Below, piece by piece: positions 25,918 to 34,859 of a stretch of DNA of 64,000 bases (position 1 is its first letter; the number at the start of each line of letters is the position of its first letter). Source of the stretch: Cryptosporangium phraense. Lineage in GTDB: Bacteria; Actinomycetota; Actinomycetes; Mycobacteriales; Cryptosporangiaceae. A program made the translations under genes and the position numbers. The notes under the pieces are model-generated. The model was not told the DNA's origin. It was given only the letters and a program-made list of their open reading frames with translations, and did not search any database. Location: the NCBI RefSeq assembly GCF_006912135.1, contig NZ_VIRS01000013.1:1-64000 (forward strand). Direction: 5' to 3'.

Positions 25918-27505
25918 GAGAGGTGTCCAATCGCTGAGCGGCCAGGGCCCGCAGGTCGGCGGATTTGATCTTCGCGCTGCCGGTCAGCGCGATCTCGTCC
26001 GAACGGAACAACAGCAGGTGCCGGGGAACCTTGTACGCGGCCAGGTGCTCGCGCAGGTACGCCAGCACCTTCTCGGAGTCCAACGAGGATCCGTCGTGCG
26101 GCACGACGCACGCGACGACCACCTCGCCGAGCGTGTCGTGCGGCACGCCGACGGTCTGCGCCACCTTCACGCCGGGGTACGAGACGAGCGCCTCGTCGAC
26201 CTCGAGCGGGGAGACGTTCGCGCCGCCGGTCTTGATGATGTCGGTGAGGCGCCCGGTCCAGAACACCCGGCCCCCGTCGTCGAGGTGGCCGCCGTCGCCG
26301 GTGTGGAAGTAGCCGTCCGGGTCGAGCGTCTCGTCGAGCGGGGTGCCGAGGTAGCCGAGCATCAGCGTCGGCCCCTTGACGCAGATCTCGCCGGGCGCAC
26401 CCCGGGGCAGCACCTCGCCGGAGAGCGCGTCGACGATCTTGAACGTGTTGCCGGGCAGCGGCTCGCCGCTCGAACCCCCCGCCACCTCGGCAGGAGTGTT
26501 CGCCGGGTAGCAGGCGCTCAACGTGAACGTCTCGGTGTTGCCGTAGGCGTGCGACGGTTCGTACCAGGTGCCGGAAACCGTGGGGTGCGCCGCCAGCGCG
26601 GTGCGGGCGTCCACGAAACGCAGCGCCGACAGGTCGACCGAATCCCAGTTCGGCGCACCGGCCAGCTGGGCCCACTGGTGCGGCCAGGCCAGCGGGAAGT
26701 TCACCTTCTCGGCCTGCATCAGCTCGAGCGCTTCGGCCGCGGCGAACGTCCGCTGGAGGACGATCGCCCCGCCGGCCGCGAACGTCGCCCCGATCGCCAT
26801 CCCGAAGTTGCCCGACCAGAACAGGCCGTTCGCGGGCCAGCAGCGCGGGAGGTCGTCGGGCGTGAACCCGTACATCCGGGAGAAGCGCCACGACTGGATC
26901 GACACCGCCCGGTGCGCGCTGAGCACGCCCTTGGGCTTGCTGGTCGACCCGGACGAGAAGAACACGACCGCGGGATCGCTCGGCTCCACCGCGTCGGCCA
27001 TCGCCTGCACGGCCGACGGGTCCTCTCGGGACCCCAGCCCGACGAAGTCGTCGTCGACCGAGAACCGGTGCCGCAGATACGGCAGCGAGATCCCGCTCAG
27101 GATCTCGGCGAAGTCCCGCTTCGGCGCGAACCGCTCGTACAGCAGCACCGACACGCCGGACTTGGCCAGCAGGTACTCCAGCTCCGACGGCGTCGAGAAC
27201 GTGCTCAGCGTGACCGCGACCCCACCGGCCATCGTGATGCCGAACACCGACGACACCCACTCCGGCCGGTTCGTCATCAGCACGCCCACGCGGGTGCTCT
27301 TGCCGACTCCCAGCGCCCGGCACGCCGCCGCCACCTCGACCGACCGCTCCCACAGGTCGGAGTAGGTCCACCGGGCGGACCCCTGCACGAGCGCCTCGCG
27401 CGGCCCGAACCGCGTGCAGACCTCGCGCAGGAGCCCCGGCAGCGTCAATGCTCCGAGGCCGGGTTCCGAGGCCAGCGCGGCCCCCGACGCGATAGCGGCA
27501 CCCAT
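25907..27505 (-). CDS. AMP-dependent acyl-CoA synthetase
   Basis: A 532-residue adenylate-forming ligase converting a carboxylic acid to its CoA thioester. The AMP-binding P-loop is FFSSGSTSKPKG (about residue 183 on), followed by YGNTET, FHTGDGGHLDD, and the hinge and C-terminal domain GRLTDIIKTGGANVSP, with a catalytic Lys candidate in TGSAKIKS. It lies between a hotdog hydratase and the P450 gene and overlaps both. It probably activates the acid substrate of this operon. Confidence 0.88.
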   Translation of the reverse strand: MGAAIASGAALASEPGLGALTLPGLLREVCTRFGPREALVQGSARWTYSDLWERSVEVAAACRALGVGKSTRVGVLMTNRPEWVSSVFGITMAGGVAVTLSTFSTPSELEYLLAKSGVSVLLYERFAPKRDFAEILSGISLPYLRHRFSVDDDFVGLGSREDPSAVQAMADAVEPSDPAVVFFSSGSTSKPKGVLSAHRAVSIQSWRFSRMYGFTPDDLPRCWPANGLFWSGNFGMAIGATFAAGGAIVLQRTFAAAEALELMQAEKVNFPLAWPHQWAQLAGAPNWDSVDLSALRFVDARTALAAHPTVSGTWYEPSHAYGNTETFTLSACYPANTPAEVAGGSSGEPLPGNTFKIVDALSGEVLPRGAPGEICVKGPTLMLGYLGTPLDETLDPDGYFHTGDGGHLDDGGRVFWTGRLTDIIKTGGANVSPLEVDEALVSYPGVKVAQTVGVPHDTLGEVVVACVVPHDGSSLDSEKVLAYLREHLAAYKVPRHLLLFRSDEIALTGSAKIKSADLRALAAQRLDTSRDH

Positions 27506-28665
27506 CAGAACGGCAACTCGACTTCAGCGGTGCACGTCACCAGCGTGCCGCCGTCCTGATTGGTGAGCCGGAGCTTCACCTGGACGATCGGCACGCCCCA
27601 GCTCGACGTCGCCTCCTTGCCGACGACCTCGGCGTCGAAGTACGTCACGTCGCCCTCGAACGCCGGCCCGCGGAAGTCGGCCTTCGTGTGCCGCACGAGC
27701 CCGTCAGCACCGGCCCAGTAGGCCAGGTAGTCCGTGCACCAGGCGCCCATCGTCGCGCCGTAGCCGTACGCCCGGGCCATCCCGACCGCCCCGGCCTTCT
27801 CCTCGTCGATGTGCCCGCGCGACGGACCGACGTACAGCCCGTCCCGCTTGCGCGGGTCGATGCGGGCGCCTTCCTCGTCGAACTCGAAGCCCGCGGTCCA
27901 GCCCGGGTCCTGGTTGATCCACGGGTCCTCGACGCCCGGGGGAGCCGTCCACCCGAACGTCCCCCAGATGTTGAACAGGAACGCCCGGTACTCGGTCGTG
28001 AACGTCGCGATGCTGTGCGGCCCCAGCACCCGCCGAGGCAGCGTGTCGCCGACGGACACGGCGTCGAAGTGCGGCGACACACCGTCCCGCCCCGACAGCA
28101 GCCACTCGTGCCGGAGCTTCTCCACCTCGTCGAGCTCGGTGGAACTCCACTTCTTCACCGGCGCGAGCTGGTCGGCGTACATGCCCCGCTTCTCGGCCTC
28201 GGCGGCCAGGTACCGGATCGCGGTCGAACGTTCCCGCGCCACCAGCGCCCCGTGCTGGTTCCGATGAACGGTGTCACCGCGGGAGAACATCGTCGGACCG
28301 GCGAACTTCGTCTCGGTCACCTTGTAGTCGTGGAAGCGGCGCTCCTGCAGCAGCGTGTCGCCGGGCCGGATCGGCACCCCGTAGAACCACCACTCCTCGC
28401 CACCGAAGATCAGGTGGCTGCCCGGGATGTGGCCGACGCAGGCCGGCTGTGCACCGTGCCCGTAGTCCAGCGCCACCGCCATCGACTGCGGGGCCACCAG
28501 GCCCCCGAACTGGTCGGCGTACTCCTGGTCCCAGTGCCGCGGGTTCGGGTAGTCCATCGCCATCACCCAGCGGCGGATGTCCGACGTGCTGCACGGGTCC
28601 CACAGTTGCCCGCCGCCGACCGGCTTCCCGACGCGGTGGTCGACGTCCGACAAGTCAAGGTTCAT
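27505..28665 (-). CDS. Double-hotdog dehydratase/hydratase (MaoC-like)
   Basis: A 386-residue protein with two hotdog modules. The N-terminal FAS1-type dehydratase module carries the hydratase-2-like motif AMDYPNPRHWDQEYA (about residues 36-50). The C-terminal module carries MARAYGYGATMGAWCTDYLAYWAG and the closing strand VQVKLRLTNQDG. Such proteins hydrate 2-enoyl-CoA esters with branched or bulky chains. ATGA overlap with the upstream reductase and one-base sharing with the ligase show coexpression. A second protein of this type is encoded at 39.2-40.3 kb. Confidence 0.82.
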   Translation of the reverse strand: MNLDLSDVDHRVGKPVGGGQLWDPCSTSDIRRWVMAMDYPNPRHWDQEYADQFGGLVAPQSMAVALDYGHGAQPACVGHIPGSHLIFGGEEWWFYGVPIRPGDTLLQERRFHDYKVTETKFAGPTMFSRGDTVHRNQHGALVARERSTAIRYLAAEAEKRGMYADQLAPVKKWSSTELDEVEKLRHEWLLSGRDGVSPHFDAVSVGDTLPRRVLGPHSIATFTTEYRAFLFNIWGTFGWTAPPGVEDPWINQDPGWTAGFEFDEEGARIDPRKRDGLYVGPSRGHIDEEKAGAVGMARAYGYGATMGAWCTDYLAYWAGADGLVRHTKADFRGPAFEGDVTYFDAEVVGKEATSSWGVPIVQVKLRLTNQDGGTLVTCTAEVELPF

Positions 28666-29642
28666 GACGTCCTCACAAGCACTCGACCGCGGATCTTTCC
28701 GTCCATGAGCTGCTGCGCGGCGGACACCACGTCCGCCAGCGCGACCTCGTCGGCGATCGCGTCGATCACCGACGCGTCCAGATCGCGGGCCAGTCGCTCC
28801 CAAGCGGCCACCCGGCGCGCGCGGGACGCCCGGACGCTGTCGATGCCCAGCAGCGACACCCCGCGCAGGATGAACGGCGCGACCGTGCCGGCGAAGTCCA
28901 TGCCCTGGGCCAGGCCGCAGGCCGCCACCGCGCCGCCGTAGCGCGTCTGCGCGCAGGCGTTCACCAGCGTCGTGCTGCCGACCGAGTCGACGACGCCGGC
29001 CCACCGTTCCTTCTGCAACGGCTTCCCGGGCTCGGACAGCTCCGCGCGGTCGATGACCGCCGTTGCTCCCAGCCCCGTCAAGAATGCTTCTTCGGACGTC
29101 GACCCGGTGGACGCCGTGACCGAGAAGCCGGCCCGGGCCAGCAGCGCGATCACCACCGTGCCGACGCCCCCGGTCGCGCCGGTCACCAGCACGTCACCCG
29201 AGTCACTGGAGACACCGTGGGCGACCAGCGCGTCCACGCAGAGGGCGGCGGTGTACCCGGCCGTGCCGAGCGCCATGGTCTGGCGGGTCGTCAGGCCGGC
29301 GGGCAGCGGGATCAGCCAGTCGCCGTTCACCCGGGCCCGCTGCGCGAGCCCGCCCCAGTGCGTCTCACCGACGCCCCAGCCGTTCAGCACGACGACGTCA
29401 CCGGGCTGCCAGGACGCGTGCGTGCTCGCCGACACCACCCCGGCGAAGTCGATGCCCGGAACCATCGGGTACGTCCGCACGACCGGCGACGTCCCCAGGA
29501 TGGCCAGGCCGTCCTTGTAGTTCAGCGTCGAGTACTCGACGTCGACCGTCACGTCGCCGTCCGGCAGGTCGCTGTCGTCGAGCGCCGACACGCCGACGGA
29601 GCGCCCGTCGTCGTCCTTCTGGATCACCACGGCGGAGAACAC
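28662..29642 (-). CDS. MDR-family quinone/acryloyl-CoA reductase-like oxidoreductase
   Basis: A 326-residue zinc-free medium-chain reductase of the YhdH/AcuI type, which reduces activated double bonds with NADPH. Seen are STLNYKDGLAI (about residue 38), PGIDFAGVV and the nucleotide loop VTGATGGVGTVV; there are no zinc ligands. The GTG start was chosen to match the family N-terminus FSAVVIQKDDDG and follows a GAGAGG. It heads the minus-strand operon with hydratase, ligase, P450 and ferredoxin and is divergent from the beta-propeller gene across operator site B. Confidence 0.85.
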   Translation of the reverse strand: MFSAVVIQKDDDGRSVGVSALDDSDLPDGDVTVDVEYSTLNYKDGLAILGTSPVVRTYPMVPGIDFAGVVSASTHASWQPGDVVVLNGWGVGETHWGGLAQRARVNGDWLIPLPAGLTTRQTMALGTAGYTAALCVDALVAHGVSSDSGDVLVTGATGGVGTVVIALLARAGFSVTASTGSTSEEAFLTGLGATAVIDRAELSEPGKPLQKERWAGVVDSVGSTTLVNACAQTRYGGAVAACGLAQGMDFAGTVAPFILRGVSLLGIDSVRASRARRVAAWERLARDLDASVIDAIADEVALADVVSAAQQLMDGKIRGRVLVRTS

Positions 29643-29736
29643 GAGGTCGGCATTCCTCTCTAGGAAACTGAGACAGAAAGTATGGAACCGTAGTCCAAAC
29701 TGCAAGGCTTTCCGTAGGCTTCTATCCAGTGAATCC

Positions 29737-29751
29737 TTACAAGGATTGTGA
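29737..29751. promoter_or_regulatory. Regulon operator site B (TTACAAGGATTGTGA)
   Basis: Near-perfect pseudopalindrome TTACAA-GGA-TTGTGA, within the larger symmetrical AATCCTTACAAGGATT. The preceding 22 bases (29721-29742) are identical to those of site C 10.6 kb away. It ends 12 nt before the GTG of the beta-propeller gene and is followed by GATATC, a possible -10. It could also control the divergent reductase operon about 95 bp away. Confidence 0.72.
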
Positions 29752-29763
29752 TATCAAGTCCCT

Positions 29764-31407
29764 GTGTCAGCACGGACGCTGGACAACGACGAGGTTGCCG
29801 GGAGTCGTCAGATGTCGCTGCAGGCCCGCCACACCCCCACCGCCCCGATCGGCCTGGCCGGGGGCTGGAGTCTCGACCGGCTCACCCCGCCCAGCCGGCT
29901 GTTCGGCGCCAACGGATTACGCACCGGCCCCGACGGCCGGATCTACATCGCCCAGGTCTCCGGCAGCACGATCAGCGCGCTGGACGTCGAGACCGGCGAA
30001 CTCGAGACGGTCAGCGCCAAGGGCAGCGCGATCGTCGGCCCGGACGACATCGCGTTCGACGCCGACGGCAACCTCTACGCCACCGAGTACTACCAGGGCC
30101 GGGTCACGGTCCTCGATACCCGGGGAAACACCCGCGTCCTGCGTGACGACCTCCCGGGCGCCAACGGGATCACGTTCCACCAGGGACGCCTGTTCGTGAA
30201 CGAGTGCCGCATCGGCGGTCGCCTGCTCGAGCTGAACACCGCGGGCGAGATCGTCGGCGTCCTCCTCGACGGCCTGATGATGCCCAACGCGATGGAGGTG
30301 GGCCCGGACGGCCTGCTCTACTACCCGCTGCTCGGCACCAACGAGATCTGGCGCATCCACCCCGACGGTGGCGAGCCCGAGCGCGTCGCCGCCGACCTGG
30401 GCGGCCCGGACGCGGTGAAGTTCGACCCGCAGGGAAACGTCGTCTCCACCCAGTGCGGCACCGGTGACGTGCTCCGGATCGACCCGCGCACCGGTGAGAA
30501 GACCGTGCTGGCCACCGTCGGCCCCGGCCTCGACAACCTGACGTTCGTCGGCGACCGGCTGTTCGTCTCCCGCTTCACCGGCGCGATCGTCGAGATCCTC
30601 CCCGACGGCACCACCCGGGACGCACTCCCGGCCGGTCTGAACGGCCCGCTCGACGTGGCCGCGAGCTCCGACGGCCGGCTCTACGTCGCCGACGGCGCGT
30701 TCTTCTACGGGCTCACGCCGGGTCGCGCACCCGAGGTCGTCGCGATGCTGTTCACCCCCGGCTACCCCGGTTACGTCCGCGGGGTCACCTCACCGGCCGC
30801 GGGTGAGTTCCGGGTGACGACCTCGACCGGCCAGGTCTCCCGCTACCGCCCGGCCGACCAGTTCAGCGAGGTGCTGGCCGAGGGCTTCGATCAGCTCTAC
30901 GGCATCGACGTCGCCCCCGACGGGTCGGTCGCGGTCGCCGACCTGGGCGCCGGCCGTGTGCTCGCGGTGCGCACCACCGGCGTCGAGGAACTGGCTTCCG
31001 GGCTCGACCGGCCGCTCGGCGTCGCGTTCGGGCCGGACGGCACGCTCTACGTCTCCGAGTCCGGGGCCGGCCGGATCGTGACGGTGGGACCGGCCGGCGT
31101 CGACACGGTCGCCGACGGGTTCGAGCAGCCGCACGGCGTCCTCGTGCGCGACGGTCAGCTGCTCGTCGTCGACGCCGGAGCGAAGGAGCTCGTCGGCGTC
31201 GACCTGGGTAGTAAGGCGCGGCAGACGATCGTGGCGAACCTGCCGGTCGGCGTGCCGCCCGGCGTGACGCCGAAGCCGCTCGTCGGGATCGCGCCGTTCT
31301 CCGGGCCGGAAGGCCCGTTCGCCGGGATCACCGCCGGTCCCGACGGCGCGCTGTACCTGTCCGCGGACGCCGACGGCAGCGTCCTCGTCCTCCGTCCCGG
31401 GAGCTGA
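29764..31407 (+). CDS. SMP-30/NHL-type beta-propeller protein, possible lactonase
   Basis: A 547-residue protein built of repeated beta-propeller blades with the pattern PDG-x-hydrophobic-Y (GPDGRIYIAQVSG, DADGNLYATEYYQG, GPDGTLYVSESGAG and others), the SMP-30/gluconolactonase/NHL type. It is about twice the size of a normal SMP-30 lactonase, suggesting two propellers. No signal peptide is seen, so it is probably cytoplasmic. The GTG 12 nt after operator B fits a leaderless mRNA; an ATG 48 nt further in (MSLQARHT) is the alternative. First gene of an eight-gene operon; lactone hydrolysis is inferred. Confidence 0.72.
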   Translation: MSARTLDNDEVAGSRQMSLQARHTPTAPIGLAGGWSLDRLTPPSRLFGANGLRTGPDGRIYIAQVSGSTISALDVETGELETVSAKGSAIVGPDDIAFDADGNLYATEYYQGRVTVLDTRGNTRVLRDDLPGANGITFHQGRLFVNECRIGGRLLELNTAGEIVGVLLDGLMMPNAMEVGPDGLLYYPLLGTNEIWRIHPDGGEPERVAADLGGPDAVKFDPQGNVVSTQCGTGDVLRIDPRTGEKTVLATVGPGLDNLTFVGDRLFVSRFTGAIVEILPDGTTRDALPAGLNGPLDVAASSDGRLYVADGAFFYGLTPGRAPEVVAMLFTPGYPGYVRGVTSPAAGEFRVTTSTGQVSRYRPADQFSEVLAEGFDQLYGIDVAPDGSVAVADLGAGRVLAVRTTGVEELASGLDRPLGVAFGPDGTLYVSESGAGRIVTVGPAGVDTVADGFEQPHGVLVRDGQLLVVDAGAKELVGVDLGSKARQTIVANLPVGVPPGVTPKPLVGIAPFSGPEGPFAGITAGPDGALYLSADADGSVLVLRPGS

Positions 31408-31410
31408 GCC

Positions 31411-32256
31411 GTGGGGTACGACCTGGAGTTGAACGGCCGGATCGTCGTCGTGTCGGGCGCCGCAGGCGGCGGCATCGGCACCACGGTGACCCGGATGGTC
31501 GCCGAGGCCGGAGCCACGGTCGTGGCCGTGAGCCGGTCGGCCGACAACCTCGGCAAGCACATCGAGCCGCTGGCCGCCGAGGGTCTCGACGTGGTGCCGG
31601 TGGCCGCCGACGCGTCCACCGACGAGGGCATCGCGGCGACGATGGACGCGGTCGCGAGGGCCGACGGACACCTGCACGGCCTGGTCAACGTGGCCGGTGG
31701 CATGGAACCGGCCGAGTGGATGCCGGCCACCCGGGTGAACCGGGACGACTGGCGACGGCTGTTCGCCCAGAACCTGGAGACGATGTTCTTCATGAGCCAG
31801 GCGGTCGCCGCCCGGCTCCGGCAGGAGGAGCGGCCGGGATCGATCGTGTCGATCTCGTCGATCAGCGGGATGAACACCGCGCCGTTCCACGTCGCCTACG
31901 GCACCGCGAAGGCCGGGATGGTGGCGGCGACCCGGACGATGGCCGTCGAGCTGGCCGCCCACGGCATCCGGGTGAACGCGGTCGCGCCCGGCGTCACCGC
32001 GACCCCGGCGTCGCTGACCTACGTCGAGGACGACCCGGAGCGCGATCTGCGGGCGATCGCGATGGGGCGGCGGGGCCGTCCCGAGGAGCAGGCCGGAGCG
32101 ATCCTCTTCCTGCTCTCGGACCTGTCGACCTACATCACCGGTCAGACGATCCTGGTCGACGGCGGTCTGAACCTGAAGTGGACGCACCTGCGCGCCGACA
32201 ACACGACCCAATTCCTCAAGGACGAGGGATTCCGCGCAGCGATCTCGGCGGAGTGA
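31411..32256 (+). CDS. SDR-family oxidoreductase
   Basis: A 281-residue short-chain dehydrogenase. Cofactor loop SGAAGGGIG (15-23), NVAGG (93-97), catalytic Ser150, Tyr163 and Lys167 (YGTAK), and the C-terminal signature YITGQTILVDGG. It should interconvert a hydroxyl and a keto group with NAD(P). The GTG start lies 3 nt after the beta-propeller stop. One of three SDRs in the operon. The ring size or chain of its substrate cannot be read from the sequence. Confidence 0.88.
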   Translation: MGYDLELNGRIVVVSGAAGGGIGTTVTRMVAEAGATVVAVSRSADNLGKHIEPLAAEGLDVVPVAADASTDEGIAATMDAVARADGHLHGLVNVAGGMEPAEWMPATRVNRDDWRRLFAQNLETMFFMSQAVAARLRQEERPGSIVSISSISGMNTAPFHVAYGTAKAGMVAATRTMAVELAAHGIRVNAVAPGVTATPASLTYVEDDPERDLRAIAMGRRGRPEEQAGAILFLLSDLSTYITGQTILVDGGLNLKWTHLRADNTTQFLKDEGFRAAISAE

Positions 32257-32258
32257 CG

Positions 32259-33161
32259 ATGATGAGGTTCGACGATCGGGTCGCGGTGATCACCGGCGGC
32301 GGCCGCGGGCTGGGGCGGTCGTACGCGCTGCTCCTCGCGTCGAAGGGCGCGAAGGTCGTCGTCGACGACACCGGCGCCTCGATCGCCGGGGACGGCGCCG
32401 ACGCGAGCCCGGCCGAGGACGTGGTCCGCGAGATCGAGAAGGCCGGCGGCGAGGCGGTCGCCTGCACCGAGTCCGTGGCCACGCCGGACGGCGGCCGGGC
32501 GATCGTGGAGGCCGCGCTCGACCACTTCGGCCGGATCGACGTCCTGATCCACAACGCCGGCAACAACCGCCGGGCACCGCTGGCCGAGATGACGTCCGAG
32601 GACTTCGACGCCGTGCTCGACGTCCACCTGCGGGGCGCGTTCCACGTCGTCCGGCCGGCGTTCGCGCGGATGGTCACGGCCGGCTACGGCCGGATCGTGC
32701 TCACGTCCTCGATCGGCGGCCTCTACGGCAACCACCTGGTCGCGAACTACAGCGCGGCGAAGGCCGGCGTGATCGGCCTGTCCCACGTGGCGGCGCTGGA
32801 GGGGGCCGACCACGGCGTGCAGTCGAACGTCATCGCGCCCGGGGCCCTCACCCGGCTGGCCGAAGGGCTCGACACCTCGGCGTACCCGCCGATGGACCCC
32901 GAACTGACGGCCCCGGTCGTCGGCTGGCTGGCCCACGAGGACTGCTCGATCAGCGGCGAGGTGCTGGTCACGATGGCCGGCCGGGTCGCGCGGGCCTGGG
33001 TCGCCGAGAGCCCCGGCGCGTACCGCGCGGAGTGGTCGATCGAGCAGGTCGCCGACGACATCGACACGATCCGCGACACCAGTGATCCGTGGGTGCTGCC
33101 GCCCGTCCCGGCGGGCTTCGCCACCCACATCGGCAACAGCTTCTCGATGGCGAGGTCCTAG
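32259..33161 (+). CDS. SDR-family oxidoreductase, hydroxyacyl-CoA dehydrogenase-like
   Basis: A 300-residue SDR resembling the dehydrogenase domain of peroxisomal multifunctional enzyme type 2: ITGGGRGLGRSYAL (11-24), VVVDDTGAS, NAGNNR (99-104), Ser150/151, Tyr164 and Lys168. That group oxidises 3-hydroxyacyl-CoA esters of bulky acids. The C-terminal extension beyond 240 residues fits too. Two consecutive ATGs are possible starts. The TAG stop abuts the ATG of the next gene directly. Confidence 0.86.
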   Translation: MMRFDDRVAVITGGGRGLGRSYALLLASKGAKVVVDDTGASIAGDGADASPAEDVVREIEKAGGEAVACTESVATPDGGRAIVEAALDHFGRIDVLIHNAGNNRRAPLAEMTSEDFDAVLDVHLRGAFHVVRPAFARMVTAGYGRIVLTSSIGGLYGNHLVANYSAAKAGVIGLSHVAALEGADHGVQSNVIAPGALTRLAEGLDTSAYPPMDPELTAPVVGWLAHEDCSISGEVLVTMAGRVARAWVAESPGAYRAEWSIEQVADDIDTIRDTSDPWVLPPVPAGFATHIGNSFSMARS

Positions 33162-34859
33162 ATGGTGAAGGTCTACGAGCGGATTCTCGACCTCTTCGAG
33201 GCCGAGGGCATCACCACGATCTTCGGGATCCCCGACCCGAATTTCGTCCACCTGTTCCACCTGGCCGACGAGCGCGGCTGGAACGTCGTCGCCCCGCACC
33301 ACGAGGCGTCGGCCGGGTTCATGGCCGAGGCGGTCTCGCGGATGACCGGTAAGCCCGCGGTCTGCATCGGGACGCTCGGCCCGGGCATGGCGAACATGGC
33401 GCCGGCGATCCAGTGCGCGCTGGTCGAGAACTCGCCGGTCATCTTCCTCGGCGGCCAGCGGGCCCGGATCACCGAGCAGCGCGTGCGGCGCGGCCGGATC
33501 CAGTTCGTGCAGCAGGCGCCGCTGGTCGAGGCCTCGGTGAAGTACTCGGCCAGCATCGAGTACGCCGACCAGACCGACGAGGTCATCCGTCAGGCGCTGC
33601 GCGTGACGATGTCCGGCACGCCCGGCCCGGCGTACATCGAGTACCCGTCGCACGTCATCCAGGAGGACCTGGACCGGAAGCCGCCGCTCCCGCCGGAGCG
33701 GTACCGGCTGGTGAATCAAACCGCCGGGGCCGACGCGATCGCCCGGGCCGTCGGGCTGATCGCGGCCGCCGAGCACCCGATCCTGCTGGTCGGGCACGGC
33801 GTCCACACGGCCCGGGTGGGGGAGTCGGTGCGGGCGCTGGCCGAGAAGCTGGCCTGCCCGGTCATCCAGACCTCGGGCGGCACGTCGTACGTCCAGGGCC
33901 TGGAGGACCGCACGTTCCCGTACGGCTTCTCGCCGTCGGCGATCGAGGCCGTCGTGCGGTCCGACCTCTGTCTGGCGCTGGGTACCGAGCTCGGCGAGCC
34001 CGTCCACTACGGGCGCGGGCGGCACTGGGTCGCGAACGAGGACAACCGGAAGTGGATCCTCGTCGAGCAGGACCCGGCGGCCATCGGCGTGAACCGTCCG
34101 ATCGACGTTCCGCTGGTCGGCGACCTGCGGGCCGTCGTCCCCCAGTTGGTCTCCGCCGTGGCGCAGCGGAAGGCCTCCGCGGACCTGCCGGATTGGGTGA
34201 CGAAAGACGCGGAGCGTCTGGCCGAGCTCGCGGAGACCGCCCCCTCCGGGGGCTCCCCGGTGCACCCGGCGCGGTTGATCGTCGAGGCGACGAAGGTGTT
34301 CCCGGCCGACGGGATCATGATCCGCGACGGTGGGGCGACGACGATCTTCAGCTGGACGTATTCGCAGGCCAAACCGCACGACGTGATCTGGAACCAGAAT
34401 TTCGGCCACCTCGGGACGGGGCTGCCGTACGCGGTCGGCGCGGGCGTCGCCGACGGGGGACAGCGGCCGCTGATGCTGATCACCGGCGACTCGTCGTTCC
34501 TGTTCCACGTCGCCGAGCTGGAGACCGCGGCCCGGCTCGGGCTGCCGCTGGTCTGCGTGGTCGGCGTCGACTACTCGTGGGGCCTCGAAGTCGGCGTCTA
34601 CAAGCGGACGTTCGGCCCGGGCTCGCGGGAGACCGGCACGCACTGGAGCACCACGACGCGGCTCGACAAGGTCGCCGAGGGCTTCGGGTGCTACGGCGAG
34701 TACGTCGAGCGCGACGAGGACATCGCGCCGGCGATCAAGCGGGCGTACGCCAGCGGCAAGACCGCGGTGATCCACGTCGTGGTCGACCCGAAGGCGAACT
34801 CCGAGGAGATGCCCAGCTACGACGAGTTCCGGACCTGGTACGCCGAAGGGACGCAATGA
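33162..34859 (+). CDS. Thiamine pyrophosphate-dependent lyase/decarboxylase, 2-hydroxyacyl-CoA lyase-like
   Basis: A 565-residue enzyme of the acetolactate synthase/oxalyl-CoA decarboxylase superfamily. The Pyr domain has the activating Glu48 (PHHEASAGFMAEA) and IGTLGPGMAN; a central domain follows from about 190; the PP domain has the metal motif start ITGDSSFLFHVAELET. The usual Asn-Asn end of that motif is replaced by GVDYSWG. Cleavage of a 2-hydroxyacyl-CoA to an aldehyde would fit the aldehyde dehydrogenase gene that overlaps it by 4 bp. Acyloin-type ligation is an alternative. Confidence 0.83.
   Translation: MVKVYERILDLFEAEGITTIFGIPDPNFVHLFHLADERGWNVVAPHHEASAGFMAEAVSRMTGKPAVCIGTLGPGMANMAPAIQCALVENSPVIFLGGQRARITEQRVRRGRIQFVQQAPLVEASVKYSASIEYADQTDEVIRQALRVTMSGTPGPAYIEYPSHVIQEDLDRKPPLPPERYRLVNQTAGADAIARAVGLIAAAEHPILLVGHGVHTARVGESVRALAEKLACPVIQTSGGTSYVQGLEDRTFPYGFSPSAIEAVVRSDLCLALGTELGEPVHYGRGRHWVANEDNRKWILVEQDPAAIGVNRPIDVPLVGDLRAVVPQLVSAVAQRKASADLPDWVTKDAERLAELAETAPSGGSPVHPARLIVEATKVFPADGIMIRDGGATTIFSWTYSQAKPHDVIWNQNFGHLGTGLPYAVGAGVADGGQRPLMLITGDSSFLFHVAELETAARLGLPLVCVVGVDYSWGLEVGVYKRTFGPGSRETGTHWSTTTRLDKVAEGFGCYGEYVERDEDIAPAIKRAYASGKTAVIHVVVDPKANSEEMPSYDEFRTWYAEGTQ

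Noticed and set aside
32142-34856. Minus-strand open frame of about 900 codons
   Set aside because: Antisense to an SDR and the TPP lyase, both with full motifs; composition is typical of a shadow frame.
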